From Auanema rhodensis (lineage: Eukaryota > Nematoda > Chromadorea > Rhabditida > Rhabditidae), in NCBI GenBank assembly GCA_964057225.1, contig OZ059897.1, forward strand, positions 20,708,001 through 20,772,000: a stretch of DNA of 64,000 nt, written 5' to 3'. Within the stretch, counting starts at the first letter, position 1, and every line of letters begins with the position of its first letter. Positions 12,286 through 25,588 of the stretch are shown one piece after another. Under the pieces are notes generated by a model. The model did not search any database, had not been told where the DNA came from, and was given only the letters and a program-made list of their open reading frames with translations. A program made the position numbers and the translations under genes.

Positions 12286-15058
12286 GCATTAGTGTATGTT
12301 GAGTTTCCATGTACACTCAACATTGCTTCCAAAAACATTTTGACAAAAATTTTTTCGAAAAATTTCAAGATAATTTACCAAAAAGTAGATGTTTTTAGAT
12401 TCCATTTTTCAAGGCAAAGACGATAGACAATGTTATTCAACGAAAAAGTTAATTCTTCAGGGTGAAAATCGAGGATATAAGTGGAAACTTATATCAGTTG
12501 ATATCTCGGTGCATTTTTAAGCTAGCGCAAATCTGATAACACAGATCGACGCAGCTTAAAAATCCGCATCGAATGCACTATACTACATTGAGAAACGCTT
12601 AATACAAAAATTAGTTATGATCGTTTGAAAAATGATGCATTAGTGTATGTTGAGTTTCCATGTACACTCAACATTGCTTCCAAAAACATTTTGACAAAAA
12701 TTTTTTCGAAAAATTTCAGAATAATTTAGCAAAAAGTAGATGTTTTTAGATTCCATTTTTCAAGGCAAAGACGATAGACAATGTTATTCAACGAAAAAAT
12801 TAATTCTTCAGGATGAAAATCGAGGATATAAGTGTGAACTTATATCAGTTGATATCTCGGTGCATTTTTAAGCTAGCGCAAATCTGATAACACAGATCGA
12901 CGCAGCTTAAAAATCCGCATCGAATGCACTATACTACATTGAGAAAAGCTTAATACAAAAATTAGTTATGATCGTTTGAAAAATGATGCATTAGTGTATG
13001 TTGGGTTTCCATGTACACTCAACATTGCTTCCAAAAACATTTTGACAAAAATTTTTTCGAAAAATTTCAGAATAATTTAGCAAAAAGTAGATGTTTTTAG
13101 ATTCCATTTTTCAAGGCAAAGACGATGGACAATGTTATTCAACGAAAAAATTAATTCTTCAGGGTGAAAATCGAGGATATAAGTGGAAACTTATATCAGT
13201 TGATATCTCGGTGCATTTTTAAGCTAGCGCAAATCTGATAACACAGATCGACGCAGCTTAAAAATCCGCATCGAATGCACTATACTACATTGAGAAACGC
13301 TTAATACAAAAATTAGTTATGATCGTTTGAAAAATGATGCATTAGTGTATGTTGAGTTTCCATGTACACTCAACATTGCTTCCAAAAACATTTTGACAAA
13401 AATTTTTTCGAAAAATTTCAAAATAATTTACCAAAAAGTAGATGTTTTTAGATTCCATTTTTCAAGGCAAAGACGATAGACAATGTTATTCAACGAAAAA
13501 GTTAATTCTTCAGGGTGAAAATCGAGGATATAAGTGTGAACTTATATCAGTTGATATCTCGGTGCATTTTTAAGCTAGCGCAAATCTGATAACACAGATC
13601 GACGCAGCTTAAAAATCCGCATCGAATGCACTATACTACATTGAAAAACGCTTAATACAAAAATTAGTTATGATCGTTTGAAAAATGATGCATTAGTGTA
13701 TGTTGAGTTTCCATGTACACTCAACATTGCTTCCAAAAACATTTTGACAAAAATTTTTTCGAAAAATTTCAAAATAATTTAGCAAAAAGTAGATGTTTTT
13801 AGATTCCTTTTTTCAAGGCAAAGACGATGGACAATGTTATTCAACGAAAAAATTAATTCTTCAGGATGAAAATCGAGGATATAAGTGTAAACTTATATCA
13901 GTTGATATCTCGGTACATTTTTAAGCTAGCGCAAATCTGATAACACAGATCGACGCAGCTTAAAAATCCGCATCGAATGCACTATACTACATGGAAGAAC
14001 GCTTAATACAAAAATTAGTTATGATCGTTTGAAAAATGATGCATTAGTGTATGTTGAGTTTCCATGTACACTCAACATTGCTTCCAAAAACATTTTGACA
14101 AAAATTTTTTCGAAAAATTTCAAAATAATTTACCAAAAAGTAGATGTTTTTAGATTCCATTTTTCAAGGCAAAGACGATAGACAATGTTATTCAACGAAA
14201 AAGTTAATTCTTCAGGGTGAAAATCGAGGATATAAGTGTGAACTTATATCAGTTGATATCTCGGTGCATTTTTAAGCTAGCGCAAATCTGATAACACAGA
14301 TCGACGCAGCTTAAAAATCCGCATCGAATGCACTATACTACATTGAGAAACGCTTAATACAAAAATTAGTTATGATCGTTTGAAAAATGATGCATTAGTG
14401 TATGTTGAGTTTCCATGTACACTCAACATTGCTTCCAAAAACATTTTGACAAAAATTTTTTCGAAAAATTTCAAAATAATTTACCAAAAAGTAGATGTTT
14501 TTAGATTCCATTTTTCAAGGCAAAGACGATAGACAATGTTATTCAACGAAAAAGTTAATTCTTCAGGGTGAAAATCGAGGATATAAGTGTGAACTTATAT
14601 CAGTTGATATCTCGGTGCATTTTTAAGCTAGCGCAAATCTGATAACACAGATCGACGCAGCTTAAAAATCCGCATCGAATGCACTATACTACATTGAAAA
14701 ACGCTTAATACAAAAATTAGTTATGATCGTTTGAAAAATGATGCATTAGTGTATGTTGAGTTTCCATGTACACTCAACATTGCTTCCAAAAACATTTTGA
14801 CAAAAATTTTTTCGAAAAATTTCAAAATAATTTAGCAAAAAGTAGATGTTTTTAGATTCCTTTTTTCAAGGCAAAGACGATGGACAATGTTATTCAACGA
14901 AAAAATTAATTCTTCAGGATGAAAATCGAGGATATAAGTGTAAACTTATATCAGTTGATATCTCGGTACATTTTTAAGCTAGCGCAAATCTGATAACACA
15001 GATCGACGCAGCTTAAAAATCCGCATCGAATGCACTATACTACATGGAAGAACGCTTA
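12286..15058 (+). repeat. Mixed monomers with CAGAAT and GTGGAAAC variants
   Basis: Eight monomers with no fixed order. Monomers at 12637 and 12988 carry CAGAAT in place of CAAAAT. Those at 12286 and 12988 carry the loop variant GTGGAAAC. The one at 12988 also has GTTGGG. Class C monomers at 13339, 14041 and 14392 alternate with B-like monomers carrying GTAA loops at 13690 and 14743. The 12988 monomer and its right neighbours have close relatives at 43524 onward (offset 87 monomers minus the 1-bp deletion). Confidence 0.78.
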
Positions 15059-15795
15059 ATACAAAAATTAGTTATGATCGTTTGAAAAATGATGCATTAG
15101 TGTATGTTGAGTTTCCATGTACACTCAACATTGCTTCCAAAAACATTTTGACAAAAATTTTTTCGAAAAATTTCAAAATAATTTACCAAAAAGTAGATGT
15201 TTTTAGATTCCATTTTTCAAGGCAAAGACGATAGACAATGTTATTCAACGAAAAAGTTAATTCTTCAGGGTGAAAATCGAGGATATAAGTGTGAACTTAT
15301 ATCAGTTGATATCTCGGTGCATTTTTAAGCTAGCGCAAATCTGATAACACAGATCGACGCAGCTTAAAAATCCGCATCGAATGCACTATACTACATTGAA
15401 AAACGCTTAATACAAAAATTAGTTATGATCGTTTGAAAAATGATGCATTCGTGTATGTTGAGTTTCCATGTACACTCAACATTGCTTCCAAAAACATTTT
15501 GACAAAAATTTTTTCGAAAAATTTCAAAATAATTTAGCAAAAAGTAGATGTTTTTAGATTCCATTTTTCAAGGCAAAGACGATAGACAATGTTATTCAAC
15601 GAAAAAGTTAATTCTTCAGGGTGAAAATCGAGGATATAAGTGTGAACTTATATCAGTTGATATCTCGGTGCATTTTTAAGCTAGCGCAAATCTGATAACA
15701 CAGATCGACGCAGCTTAAAAATCCGCATCGAATGCACTATACTACATTGAAAAACGCTTAATACAAAAATTAGTTATGATCGTTTGAAAAATGAT

Positions 15796-18700
15796 GCATT
15801 CGTGTATGTTGAGTTTCCATGTACACTCAACATTGCTTCCAAAAACATTTTGACAAAAATTTTTTCGAAAAATTTCAAAATAATTTAGCAAAAAGTAGAT
15901 GTTTTTAGATTCTTTTTTTCAAGGCAAAGACGATGGACAATGTTATTCAACGAAAAAATTAATTCTTCAGGGTGAAAATCGAGGATATAAGTGTAAACTT
16001 ATATCAGTTGATATCTCGGTGCATTTTTAAGCTAGCGCAAATCTGATAACACAGATCGACGCAGCTTAAAAATTCGCATCGAATGCACTATACTACACTG
16101 AGAAACGCTTAATACAAAAATTAGTTATGATCGTTTGAAAAATGATGCATTAGTGTATGTTGAGTTTCCATGTACACTCAACATTGCTTCCAAAAACATT
16201 TTGACAAAAATTTTTTCGAAAAATTTCAAAATAATTTAGCAAAAAGTAGATGTTTTTAGATTCCTTTTTTCAAGGCAAAGACGATGGACAATGTTATTCA
16301 ACGAAAAAATTAATTCTTCAGGATGAAAATCGAGGATATAAGTGTGAACTTATATCAGTTGATATCTCGGTACATTTTTAAGCTAGCGCAAATCTGATAA
16401 CACAGATCGACGCAGCTTAAAAATCCGCATCGAATGCACTATACTACATGGAAGAACGCTTAATACAAAAACTAGTTATGATCGTTTGAAAAATGATGCA
16501 TTAGTGTATGTTGAGTTTCCATGTACACTCAACATTGCTTCCAAAAACATTTTGACAAAAATTTTTTCGAAAAATTTCAAAATAATTTACCAAAAAGTAG
16601 ATGTTTTTAGATTCCATTTTTCAAGGCAAAGACGATAGACAATGTTATTCAACGAAAAAATTAATTCTTCAGGGTGAAAATCGAGGATATAAGTGTAAAC
16701 TTATATCAGTTGATATCTCGGTGCATTTTTAAGCTAGCGCAAATCTGATAACACAGATCGACGCAGCTTAAAAATCCGCATCGAATGCACTATACTACAT
16801 TGAAAAACGCTTAATACAAAAATTAGTTATGATCGTTTGAAAAATGATGCATTCGTGTATGTTGAGTTTCCATGTACACTCAACATTGCTTCCAAAAACA
16901 TTTTGACAAAAATTTTTTCGAAAAATTTCAAAATAATTTAGCAAAAAGTAGATGTTTTTAGATTCTTTTTTTCAAGGCAAAGACGATGGACAATGTTATT
17001 CAACGAAAAAATTAATTCTTCAGGGTGAAAATCGAGGATATAAGTGTAAACTTATATCAGTTGATATCTCGGTGCATTTTTAAGCTAGCGCAAATCTGAT
17101 AACACAGATCGACGCAGCTTAAAAATTCGCATCGAATGCACTATACTACACTGAGAAACGCTTAATACAAAAATTAGTTATGATCGTTTGAAAAATGATG
17201 CATTAGTGTATGTTGAGTTTCCATGTACACTCAACATTGCTTCCAAAAACATTTTGACAAAAATTTTTTCGAAAAATTTCAAAATAATTTAGCAAAAAGT
17301 AGATGTTTTTAGATTCCTTTTTTCAAGGCAAAGACGATGGACAATGTTATTCAACGAAAAAATTAATTCTTCAGGATGAAAATCGAGGATATAAGTGTGA
17401 ACTTATATCAGTTGATATCTCGGTACATTTTTAAGCTAGCGCAAATCTGATAACACAGATCGACGCAGCTTAAAAATCCGCATCGAATGCACTATACTAC
17501 ATGGAAGAACGCTTAATACAAAAACTAGTTATGATCGTTTGAAAAATGATGCATTAGTGTATGTTGAGTTTCCATGTACACTCAACATTGCTTCCAAAAA
17601 CATTTTGACAAAAATTTTTTCGAAAAATTTCAAAATAATTTACCAAAAAGTAGATGTTTTTAGATTCCATTTTTCAAGGCAAAGACGATAGACAATGTTA
17701 TTCAACGAAAAAATTAATTCTTCAGGGTGAAAATCGAGGATATAAGTGTAAACTTATATCAGTTGATATCTCGGTGCATTTTTAAGCTAGCGCAAATCTG
17801 ATAACACAGATCGACGCAGCTTAAAAATCCGCATCGAATGCACTATACTACATTGAAAAACGCTTAATACAAAAATTAGTTATGATCGTTTGAAAAATGA
17901 TGCATTCGTGTATGTTGAGTTTCCATGTACACTCAACATTGCTTCCAAAAACATTTTGACAAAAATTTTTTCGAAAAATTTCAAAATAATTTAGCAAAAA
18001 GTAGATGTTTTTAGATTCCTTTTTTCAAGGCAAAGACGATGGACAATGTTATTCAACGAAAAAATTAATTCTTCAGGGTGAAAATCGAGGATATAAGTGT
18101 AAACTTATATCAGTTGATATCTCGGTGCATTTTTAAGCTAGCGCAAATCTGATAACACAGATCGACGCAGCTTAAAAATTCGCATCGAATGCACTATACT
18201 ACACTGAGAAACGCTTAATACAAAAATTAGTTATGATCGTTTGAAAAATGATGCATTAGTGTATGTTGAGTTTCCATGTACACTCAACATTGCTTCCAAA
18301 AACATTTTGACAAAAATTTTTTCGAAAAATTTCAAAATAATTTAGCAAAAAGTAGATGTTTTTAGATTCCTTTTTTCAAGGCAAAGACGATGGACCATGT
18401 TATTCAACGAAAAAATTAATTCTTCAGGATGAAAATCGAGGATATAAGTGTGAACTTATATCAGTTGATATCTCGGTACATTTTTAAGCTAGCGCAAATC
18501 TGATAACACAGATCGACGCAGCTTAAAAATCCGCATCGAATGCACTATACTACATGGAAGAACGCTTAATACAAAAACTAGTTATGATCGTTTGAAAAAT
18601 GATGCATTAGTGTATGTTGAGTTTCCATGTACACTCAACATTGCTTCCAAAAACATTTTGACAAAAATTTTTTCGAAAAATTTCAAGATAATTTACCAAA

Positions 18701-18954
18701 AAGTAGATGTTTTTAGATTCCATTTTTCAAGGCAAAGACGATAGACAATGTTATTCAACGAAAAAGTTAATTCTTCAGGGTGAAAATCGAGGATATAAGT
18801 GTGAACTTATATCAGTTGATATCTCGGTGCATTTTTAAGCTAGCGCAAATCTGATAACACAGATCGACGCAGCTTAAAAATCCGCATCGAATGCACTATA
18901 CTACATGGAAGAACGCTAAATGCAAAAATTAGTTATGATCGTTTGAAAAATGAT
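15796..18954 (+). repeat. Three tandem A-B-C trimers marked by SpeI
   Basis: Monomers 46-54 run A (ATTCGC, first two with GATTCTTTTTTTC), B (tail TACAAAAACTAGTT) and C (TACCA; GTAA loop in the first two), three times, giving a 1053-bp unit. The ACTAGT in each B creates SpeI sites at 16471, 17524 and 18577, exactly 1053 bp apart. The third trimer ends in C' with the GCTAAATGC tail. The same trimers recur 10530 bp downstream and, shortened to two, at 44928. Confidence 0.85.
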
Positions 18955-21900
18955 GCATTAGTGTATGTTGAGTTTCCATGTACACTCAACATTGCTTCCA
19001 AAAATATTTTGACAAAAATTTTTTCGAAAAATTTCAAAATAATTTAGCAAAAAGTAGATGTTTTTAGATTCCTTTTTTCAAGGCAAAGACGATGGACAAT
19101 GTTATTCAACGAAAAAATTAATTCTTTAGGGTGAAAATCGAGGATATAAGTGTGAACTTATATCAGTTGATATCTCGGTACATTTTTAAGCTAGCGCAAA
19201 TCTGATAACACAGATCGACGCAGCTTAAAAATCCGCATCGAATGCACTATACTACATTGAAAAACGCTTAATACAAAAATTAGTTATGATCGTTTGAAAA
19301 ATGATGCATTCGTGTATGTTGAGTTTCCATGTACACTCAACATTGCTTCCAAAAACATTTTGACAAAAATTTTTTCGAAAAATTTCAAAATAATTTAGCA
19401 AAAAGTAGATGTTTTTAGATTCCTTTTTTCAAGGCAAAGACGATGGACAATGTTATTCAACGAAAAAATTAATTCTTCAGGGTGAAAATCGAGGATATAA
19501 GTGTAAACTTATATCAGTTGATATCTCGGTGCATTTTTAAGCTAGCGCAAATCTGATAACACAGATCGACGCAGCTTAAAAATCCGCATCGAATGCACTA
19601 TACTACATTGAAAAACGCTTAATACAAAAATTAGTTATGATCGTTTGAAAAATGATGCATTCGTGTATGTTGAGTTTCCATGTACACTCAACATTGCTTC
19701 CAAAAACATTTTGACAAAAATTTTTTCGAAAAATTTCAAAATAATTTAGCAAAAAGTAGATGTTTTTAGATTCCTTTTTTCAAGGCAAAGACGATGGACA
19801 ATGTTATTCAACGAAAAAATTAATTCTTCAGGGTGAAAATCGAGGATATAAGTGTAAACTTATATCAGTTGATATCTCGGTGCATTTTTAAGCTAGCGCA
19901 AATCTGATAACACAGATCGACGCAGCTTAAAAATTCGCATCGAATGCACTATACTACACTGAGAAACGCTTAATACAAAAATTAGTTATGATCGTTTGAA
20001 AAATGATGCATTAGTGTATGTTGAGTTTCCATGTACACTCAACATTGCTTCCAAAAACATTTTGACAAAAATTTTTTCGAAAAATTTCAGAATAATTTAG
20101 CAAAAAGTAGATGTTTTTAGATTCCTTTTTTCAAGGCAAAGACGATGGACCATGTTATTCAACGAAAAAATTAATTCTTCAGGATGAAAATCGAGGATAT
20201 AAGTGTGAACTTATATCAGTTGATATCTCGGTACATTTTTAAGCTAGCGCAAATCTGATAACACAGATCGACGCAGCTTAAAAATCCGCATCGAATGCAC
20301 TATACTACATGGAAGAACGCTTAATACAAAAACTAGTTATGATCGTTTGAAAAATGATGCATTAGTGTATGTTGAGTTTCCATGTACACTCAACATTGCT
20401 TCCAAAAACATTTTGACAAAAATTTTTTCGAAAAATTTCAAGATAATTTACCAAAAAGTAGATGTTTTTAGATTCCATTTTTCAAGGCAAAGACGATAGA
20501 CAATGTTATTCAACGAAAAAGTTAATTCTTCAGGGTGAAAATCGAGGATATAAGTGTGAACTTATATCAGTTGATATCTCGGTGCATTTTTAAGCTAGCG
20601 CAAATCTGATAACACAGATCGACGCAGCTTAAAAATCCGCATCGAATGCACTATACTACATGGAAGAACGCTAAATACAAAAATTAGTTATGATCGTTTG
20701 AAAAATGATGCATTAGTGTATGTTGAGTTTCCATGTACACTCAACATTGCTTCCAAAAATATTTTGACAAAAATTTTTTCGAAAAATTTCAAAATAATTT
20801 AGCAAAAAGTAGATGTTTTTAGATTCCTTTTTTCAAGGCAAAGACGATGGACAATGTTATTCAACGAAAAAATTAATTCTTTAGGGTGAAAATCGAGGAT
20901 ATAAGTGTGAACTTATATCAGTTGATATCTCGGTACATTTTTAAGCTAGCGCAAATCTGATAACACAGATCGACGCAGCTTAAAAATCCGCATCGAATGC
21001 ACTATACTACATTGAAAAACGCTTAATACAAAAATTAGTTATGATCGTTTGAAAAATGATGCATTCGTGTATGTTGAGTTTCCATGTACACTCAACATTG
21101 CTTCCAAAAACATTTTGACAAAAATTTTTTCGAAAAATTTCAAAATAATTTAGCAAAAAGTAGATGTTTTTAGATTCCTTTTTTCAAGGCAAAGACGATG
21201 GACAATGTTATTCAACGAAAAAATTAATTCTTCAGGGTGAAAATCGAGGATATAAGTGTAAACTTATATCAGTTGATATCTCGGTGCATTTTTAAGCTAG
21301 CGCAAATCTGATAACACAGATCGACGCAGCTTAAAAATTCGCATCGAATGCACTATACTACACTGAGAAACGCTTAATACAAAAATTAGTTATGATCGTT
21401 TGAAAAATGATGCATTAGTGTATGTTGAGTTTCCATGTACACTCAACATTGCTTCCAAAAACATTTTGACAAAAATTTTTTCGAAAAATTTCAAAATAAT
21501 TTAGCAAAAAGTAGATGTTTTTAGATTCCTTTTTTCAAGGCAAAGACGATGGACCATGTTATTCAACGAAAAAATTAATTCTTCAGGATGAAAATCGAGG
21601 ATATAAGTGTGAACTTATATCAGTTGATATCTCGGTACATTTTTAAGCTAGCGCAAATCTGATAACACAGATCGACGCAGCTTAAAAATCCGCATCGAAT
21701 GCACTATACTACATGGAAGAACGCTTAATACAAAAACTAGTTATGATCGTTTGAAAAATGATGCATTAGTGTATGTTGAGTTTCCATGTACACTCAACAT
21801 TGCTTCCAAAAACATTTTGACAAAAATTTTTTCGAAAAATTTCAAGATAATTTACCAAAAAGTAGATGTTTTTAGATTCCATTTTTCAAGGCAAAGACGA

Positions 21901-22464
21901 TAGACAATGTTATTCAACGAAAAAGTTAATTCTTCAGGGTGAAAATCGAGGATATAAGTGTGAACTTATATCAGTTGATATCTCGGTGCATTTTTAAGCT
22001 AGCGCAAATCTGATAACACAGATCGACGCAGCTTAAAAATCCGCATCGAATGCACTATACTACATGGAAGAACGCTAAATACAAAAATTAGTTATGATCG
22101 TTTGAAAAATGATGCATTAGTGTATGTTGAGTTTCCATGTACACTCAACATTGCTTCCAAAAATATTTTGACAAAAATTTTTTCGAAAAATTTCAAAATA
22201 ATTTAGCAAAAAGTAGATGTTTTTAGATTCCTTTTTTCAAGGCAAAGACGATGGACCATGTTATTCAACGAAAAAATTAATTCTTTAGGGTGAAAATCGA
22301 GGATATAAGTGTGAACTTATATCAGTTGATATCTCGGTACATTTTTAAGCTAGCGCAAATCTGATAACACAGATCGACGCAGCTTAAAAATCCGCATCGA
22401 ATGCACTATACTACACTGAGAAACGCTTAATACAAAAATTAGTTATGATCGTTTGAAAAATGAT
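18955..22464 (+). repeat. E-A-B-C' repeats inside the left 9.6-kb copy
   Basis: Ten monomers: E (18955), A, A, B, C', then E (20710), A, B, C', then E (22114). SpeI sites at 20332 and 21736 lie 1404 bp apart, showing a four-monomer unit that replaced the trimers to the left. GGACCATG in place of GGACAATG marks the B monomers at 18253, 20008 and 21412 and the E monomer at 22114, a sign of local conversion across classes. Confidence 0.78.
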
Positions 22465-24570
22465 GCATTAGTGTATGTTGAGTTTCCATGTACACTCAAC
22501 ATTGCTTCCAAAAACATTTTGACAAAAATTTTTTCGAAAAATTTCAAAATAATTTAGCAAAAAGTAGATGTTTTTAGATTCCTTTTTTCAAGGCAAAGAC
22601 GATGGACAATGTTATTCAACGAAAAAATTAATTCTTCAGGATGAAAATCGAGGATATAAGTGTGAACTTATATCAGTTGATATCTCGGTACATTTTTAAG
22701 CTAGCGCAAATCTGATAACACAGATCGACGCAGCTTAAAAATCCGCATCGAATGCACTATACTACATGGAAGAACGCTTAATACAAAAATTAGTTATGAT
22801 CGTTTGAAAAATGATGCATTAGTGTATGTTGAGTTTCCATGTACACTCAACATTGCTTCCAAAAACATTTTGACAAAAATTTTTTCGAAAAATTTCAAAA
22901 TAATTTAGCAAAAAGTAGATGTTTTTAGATTCCTTTTTTCAAGGCAAAGACGATGGACAATGTTATTCAACGAAAAAATTAATTCTTCAGGATGAAAATC
23001 GAGGATATAAGTGTGAACTTATATCAGTTGATATCTCGGTACATTTTTAAGCTAGCGCAAATCTGATAACACAGATCGACGCAGCTCAAAAATCCGCATC
23101 GAATGCCCTATACTACATGGAAGAACGCTTAATACAAAAATTAGTTATGATCGTTTGAAAAATGATGCATTAGTGTATGTTGAGTTTCCATGTACACTCA
23201 ACATTGCTTCCAAAAACATTTTGACAAAAATTTTTTCGAAAAATTTCAAAATAATTTACCAAAAAGTAGATGTTTTTAGATTCCATTTTTCAAGGCAAAG
23301 ACGATAGACAATGTTATTCAACGAAAAAGTTAATTCTTCAGGGTGAAAATCGAGGATATAAGTGTGAACTTATATCAGTTGATATCTCGGTGCATTTTTA
23401 AGCTAGCGCAAATTTGATAACACAGATCGACGCAGCTTAAAAATCCGCATCGAATGCACTATACTACATTGAAAAACGCTTAATACAAAAATTAGTTATG
23501 ATCGTTTGAAAAATGATGCATTCGTGTATGTTGAGTTTCCATGTACACTCAACATTGCTTCCAAAAACATTTTGACAAAAATTTTTTCGAAAAATTTCAA
23601 AATAATTTAGCAAAAAGTAGATGTTTTTAGATTCCTTTTTTCAAGGCAAAGACGATGGACAATGTTATTCAACGAAAAAATTAATTCTTTAGGGTGAAAA
23701 TCGAGGATATAAGTGTGAACTTATATCAGTTGATATCTCGGTGCATTTTTAAGCTAGCGCAAATCTGATAACACAGATCGACGCAGCTTAAAAATCCGCA
23801 TCGAATGCACTATACTACATTGAGAAACGCTTAATACAAAAATTAGTTATGATCGTTTGAAAAATGATGCATTAGTGTATGTTGAGTTTCCATGTACACT
23901 CAACATTGCTTCCAAAAACATTTTGACAAAAATTTTTTCGAAAAATTTCAAAATAATTTAGCAAAAAGTAGATGTTTTTAGATTCCTTTTTTCAAGGCAA
24001 AGACGATGGACAATGTTATTCAACGAAAAAATTAATTCTTCAGGATGAAAATCGAGGATATAAGTGTGAACTTATATCAGTTGATATCTCGGTACATTTT
24101 TAAGCTAGCGCAAATCTGATAACACAGATCGACGCAGCTTAAAAATCCGCATCGAATGCACTATACTACATTGAAAAACGCTTAATACAAAAATTAGTTA
24201 TGATCGTTTGAATAATGATGCATTCGTGTATGTTGAGTTTCCATGTACACTCAACATTGCTTCCAAAAACATTTTGACAAAAATTTTTTCGAAAAATTTC
24301 AAAATAATTTAGCAAAAAGTAGATGTTTTTAGATTCCTTTTTTCAAGGCAAAGACGATGGACAATGTTATTCAACGAAAAAATTAATTCTTCAGGGTGAA
24401 AATCGAGGATATAAGTGTAAACTTATATCAGTTGATATCTCGGTGCATTTTTAAGCTAGCGCAAATCTGATAACACAGATCGACGCAGCTTAAAAATCCG
24501 CATCGAATGCACTATACTACACTGAGAAACGCTTAATACAAAAATTAGTTATGATCGTTTGAAAAATGAT
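22465..24570 (+). repeat. B-rich stretch with private markers
   Basis: Six monomers: B, B (with GCAGCTCAAA and GAATGCCC), C (AAATTTG), a GCATTC/TTTAGGG hybrid, B with an ATTGAAAAAC tail followed by AATAATGATG, and A. The private changes make this the clearest marker segment for the 10530-bp duplication. Confidence 0.8.
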
Positions 24571-24662
24571 GCATTAGTGTATGTTGAGTTTCCATGTACA
24601 CTCAACATTGCTTCCAAAAACATTTTGACAAAAATTTTTTCGAAAAATTTCAAAATAATTTA

Positions 24663-25588
24663 CCAAAAAGTAGATGTTTTTAGATTCCATTTTTCAAGGC
24701 AAAGACGATAGACAATGTTATTCAACGAAAAAGTTAATTCTTCAGGGTGAAAATCGAGGATATAAGTGTGAACTTATATCAGTTGATATCTCGGTGCATT
24801 TTTAAGCTAGCGCAAATTTGATAACACAGATCGACGCAGCTTAAAAATCCGCATCAAATGCACTATACTACATTGAGAAACACTTGATACAAAAATTAGT
24901 TATGATCGTTTGAAAAATGATGCATTAGTGTATGTTGAGTTTCCATGTACACTCAACATTGCTTCCAAAAACATTTTGACAAAAATTTTTTCGAAAAATT
25001 TCAAAATAATTTACCAAAAAGTAGATGTTTTTAGATTCCATTTTTCAAGGCAAAGACGATGGACAATGTTATTCAACGAAAAAATTAATTCTTCAGGGTG
25101 AAAATCGAGGATATAAGTGTAAACTTATATCAGTTGATATCTCGGTACATTTTTAAGCTAGCGCAAATCTGATAACACAGATCGACGCAGCTTAAAAATC
25201 CGCATCGAATGCACTATACTACATGGAAGAACGCTTAATACAAAAATTAGTTATGATCGTTTGAAAAATGATGCATTAGTGTATGTTGAGTTTCCATGTA
25301 CACTCAACATTGCTTCCAAAAACATTTTGACAAAAATTTTTTCGAAAAATTTCAAAATAATTTACCAAAAAGTAGATGTTTTTAGATTCCATTTTTCAAG
25401 GCAAAGACGATAGACAATGTTATTCAACGAAAAAGTTAATTCTTCAGGGTGAAAATCGAGGATATAAGTGTGAACTTATATCAGTTGATATCTCGGTGCA
25501 TTTTTAAGCTAGCGCAAATTTGATAACACAGATCGACGCAGCTTAAAAATCCGCATCAAATGCACTATACTACATTGAGAAACACTTG
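24663..25588 (+). repeat. Junction segment between the two 9.6-kb copies
   Basis: Holds parts of two near-identical class C monomers (24571 and 25273, both with CATCAAATG and the tail CACTTGATAC) flanking a mosaic monomer at 24922. The 702-bp spacing indicates a separate two-monomer duplication. The segment is present once and marks where the large duplication joins. Confidence 0.75.
24922..25272 (+). repeat. Mosaic monomer, class C left half and class B right half
   Basis: This monomer has TACCA and GATTCCAT as in class C. From about position 140 it switches to GATGG, AAAAAATT, a GTAA loop, GGTAC and an ATGGAAGAAC tail as in B. The mixture removes both stop codons (TAG at 91-93 in most classes, TAG in GATAG of class C) that close this frame elsewhere. 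A TTG-initiated open frame of 63 codons therefore runs from 24910 to 25101. It is a by-product of recombination, not a gene. Confidence 0.8.

Larger units (their letters stand above)
15059..24662 (+). repeat. 30-monomer-offset duplication, left copy
   Basis: A 9604-bp block matching 25589-35192 at an offset of exactly 10530 bp (30 x 351). Rare private markers are shared: GCAGCTCAAA plus GAATGCCC at 23091-23107 and 33621-33637, and AATAATGATG at 24211 and 34741. Five SpeI sites recur at identical offsets. Differences seen: 20090 G/A, 21310 G/A, 22257 C/A. Limits: the last upstream mismatch is 15058 A against 25588 G; the first downstream one is 24663 C against 35193 G. About 926 bp separates the copies. 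Three differences in 9.6 kb implies a very recent event or an assembly artefact. Confidence 0.88.

Noticed and set aside
24910-25101. 63-codon open frame on the + strand as a small gene
   Set aside because: It starts at TTG, lies wholly inside one satellite monomer, and exists only because this mosaic monomer lacks the two stops present in its neighbours. No ribosome site, domain or conserved frame in other monomers supports it.
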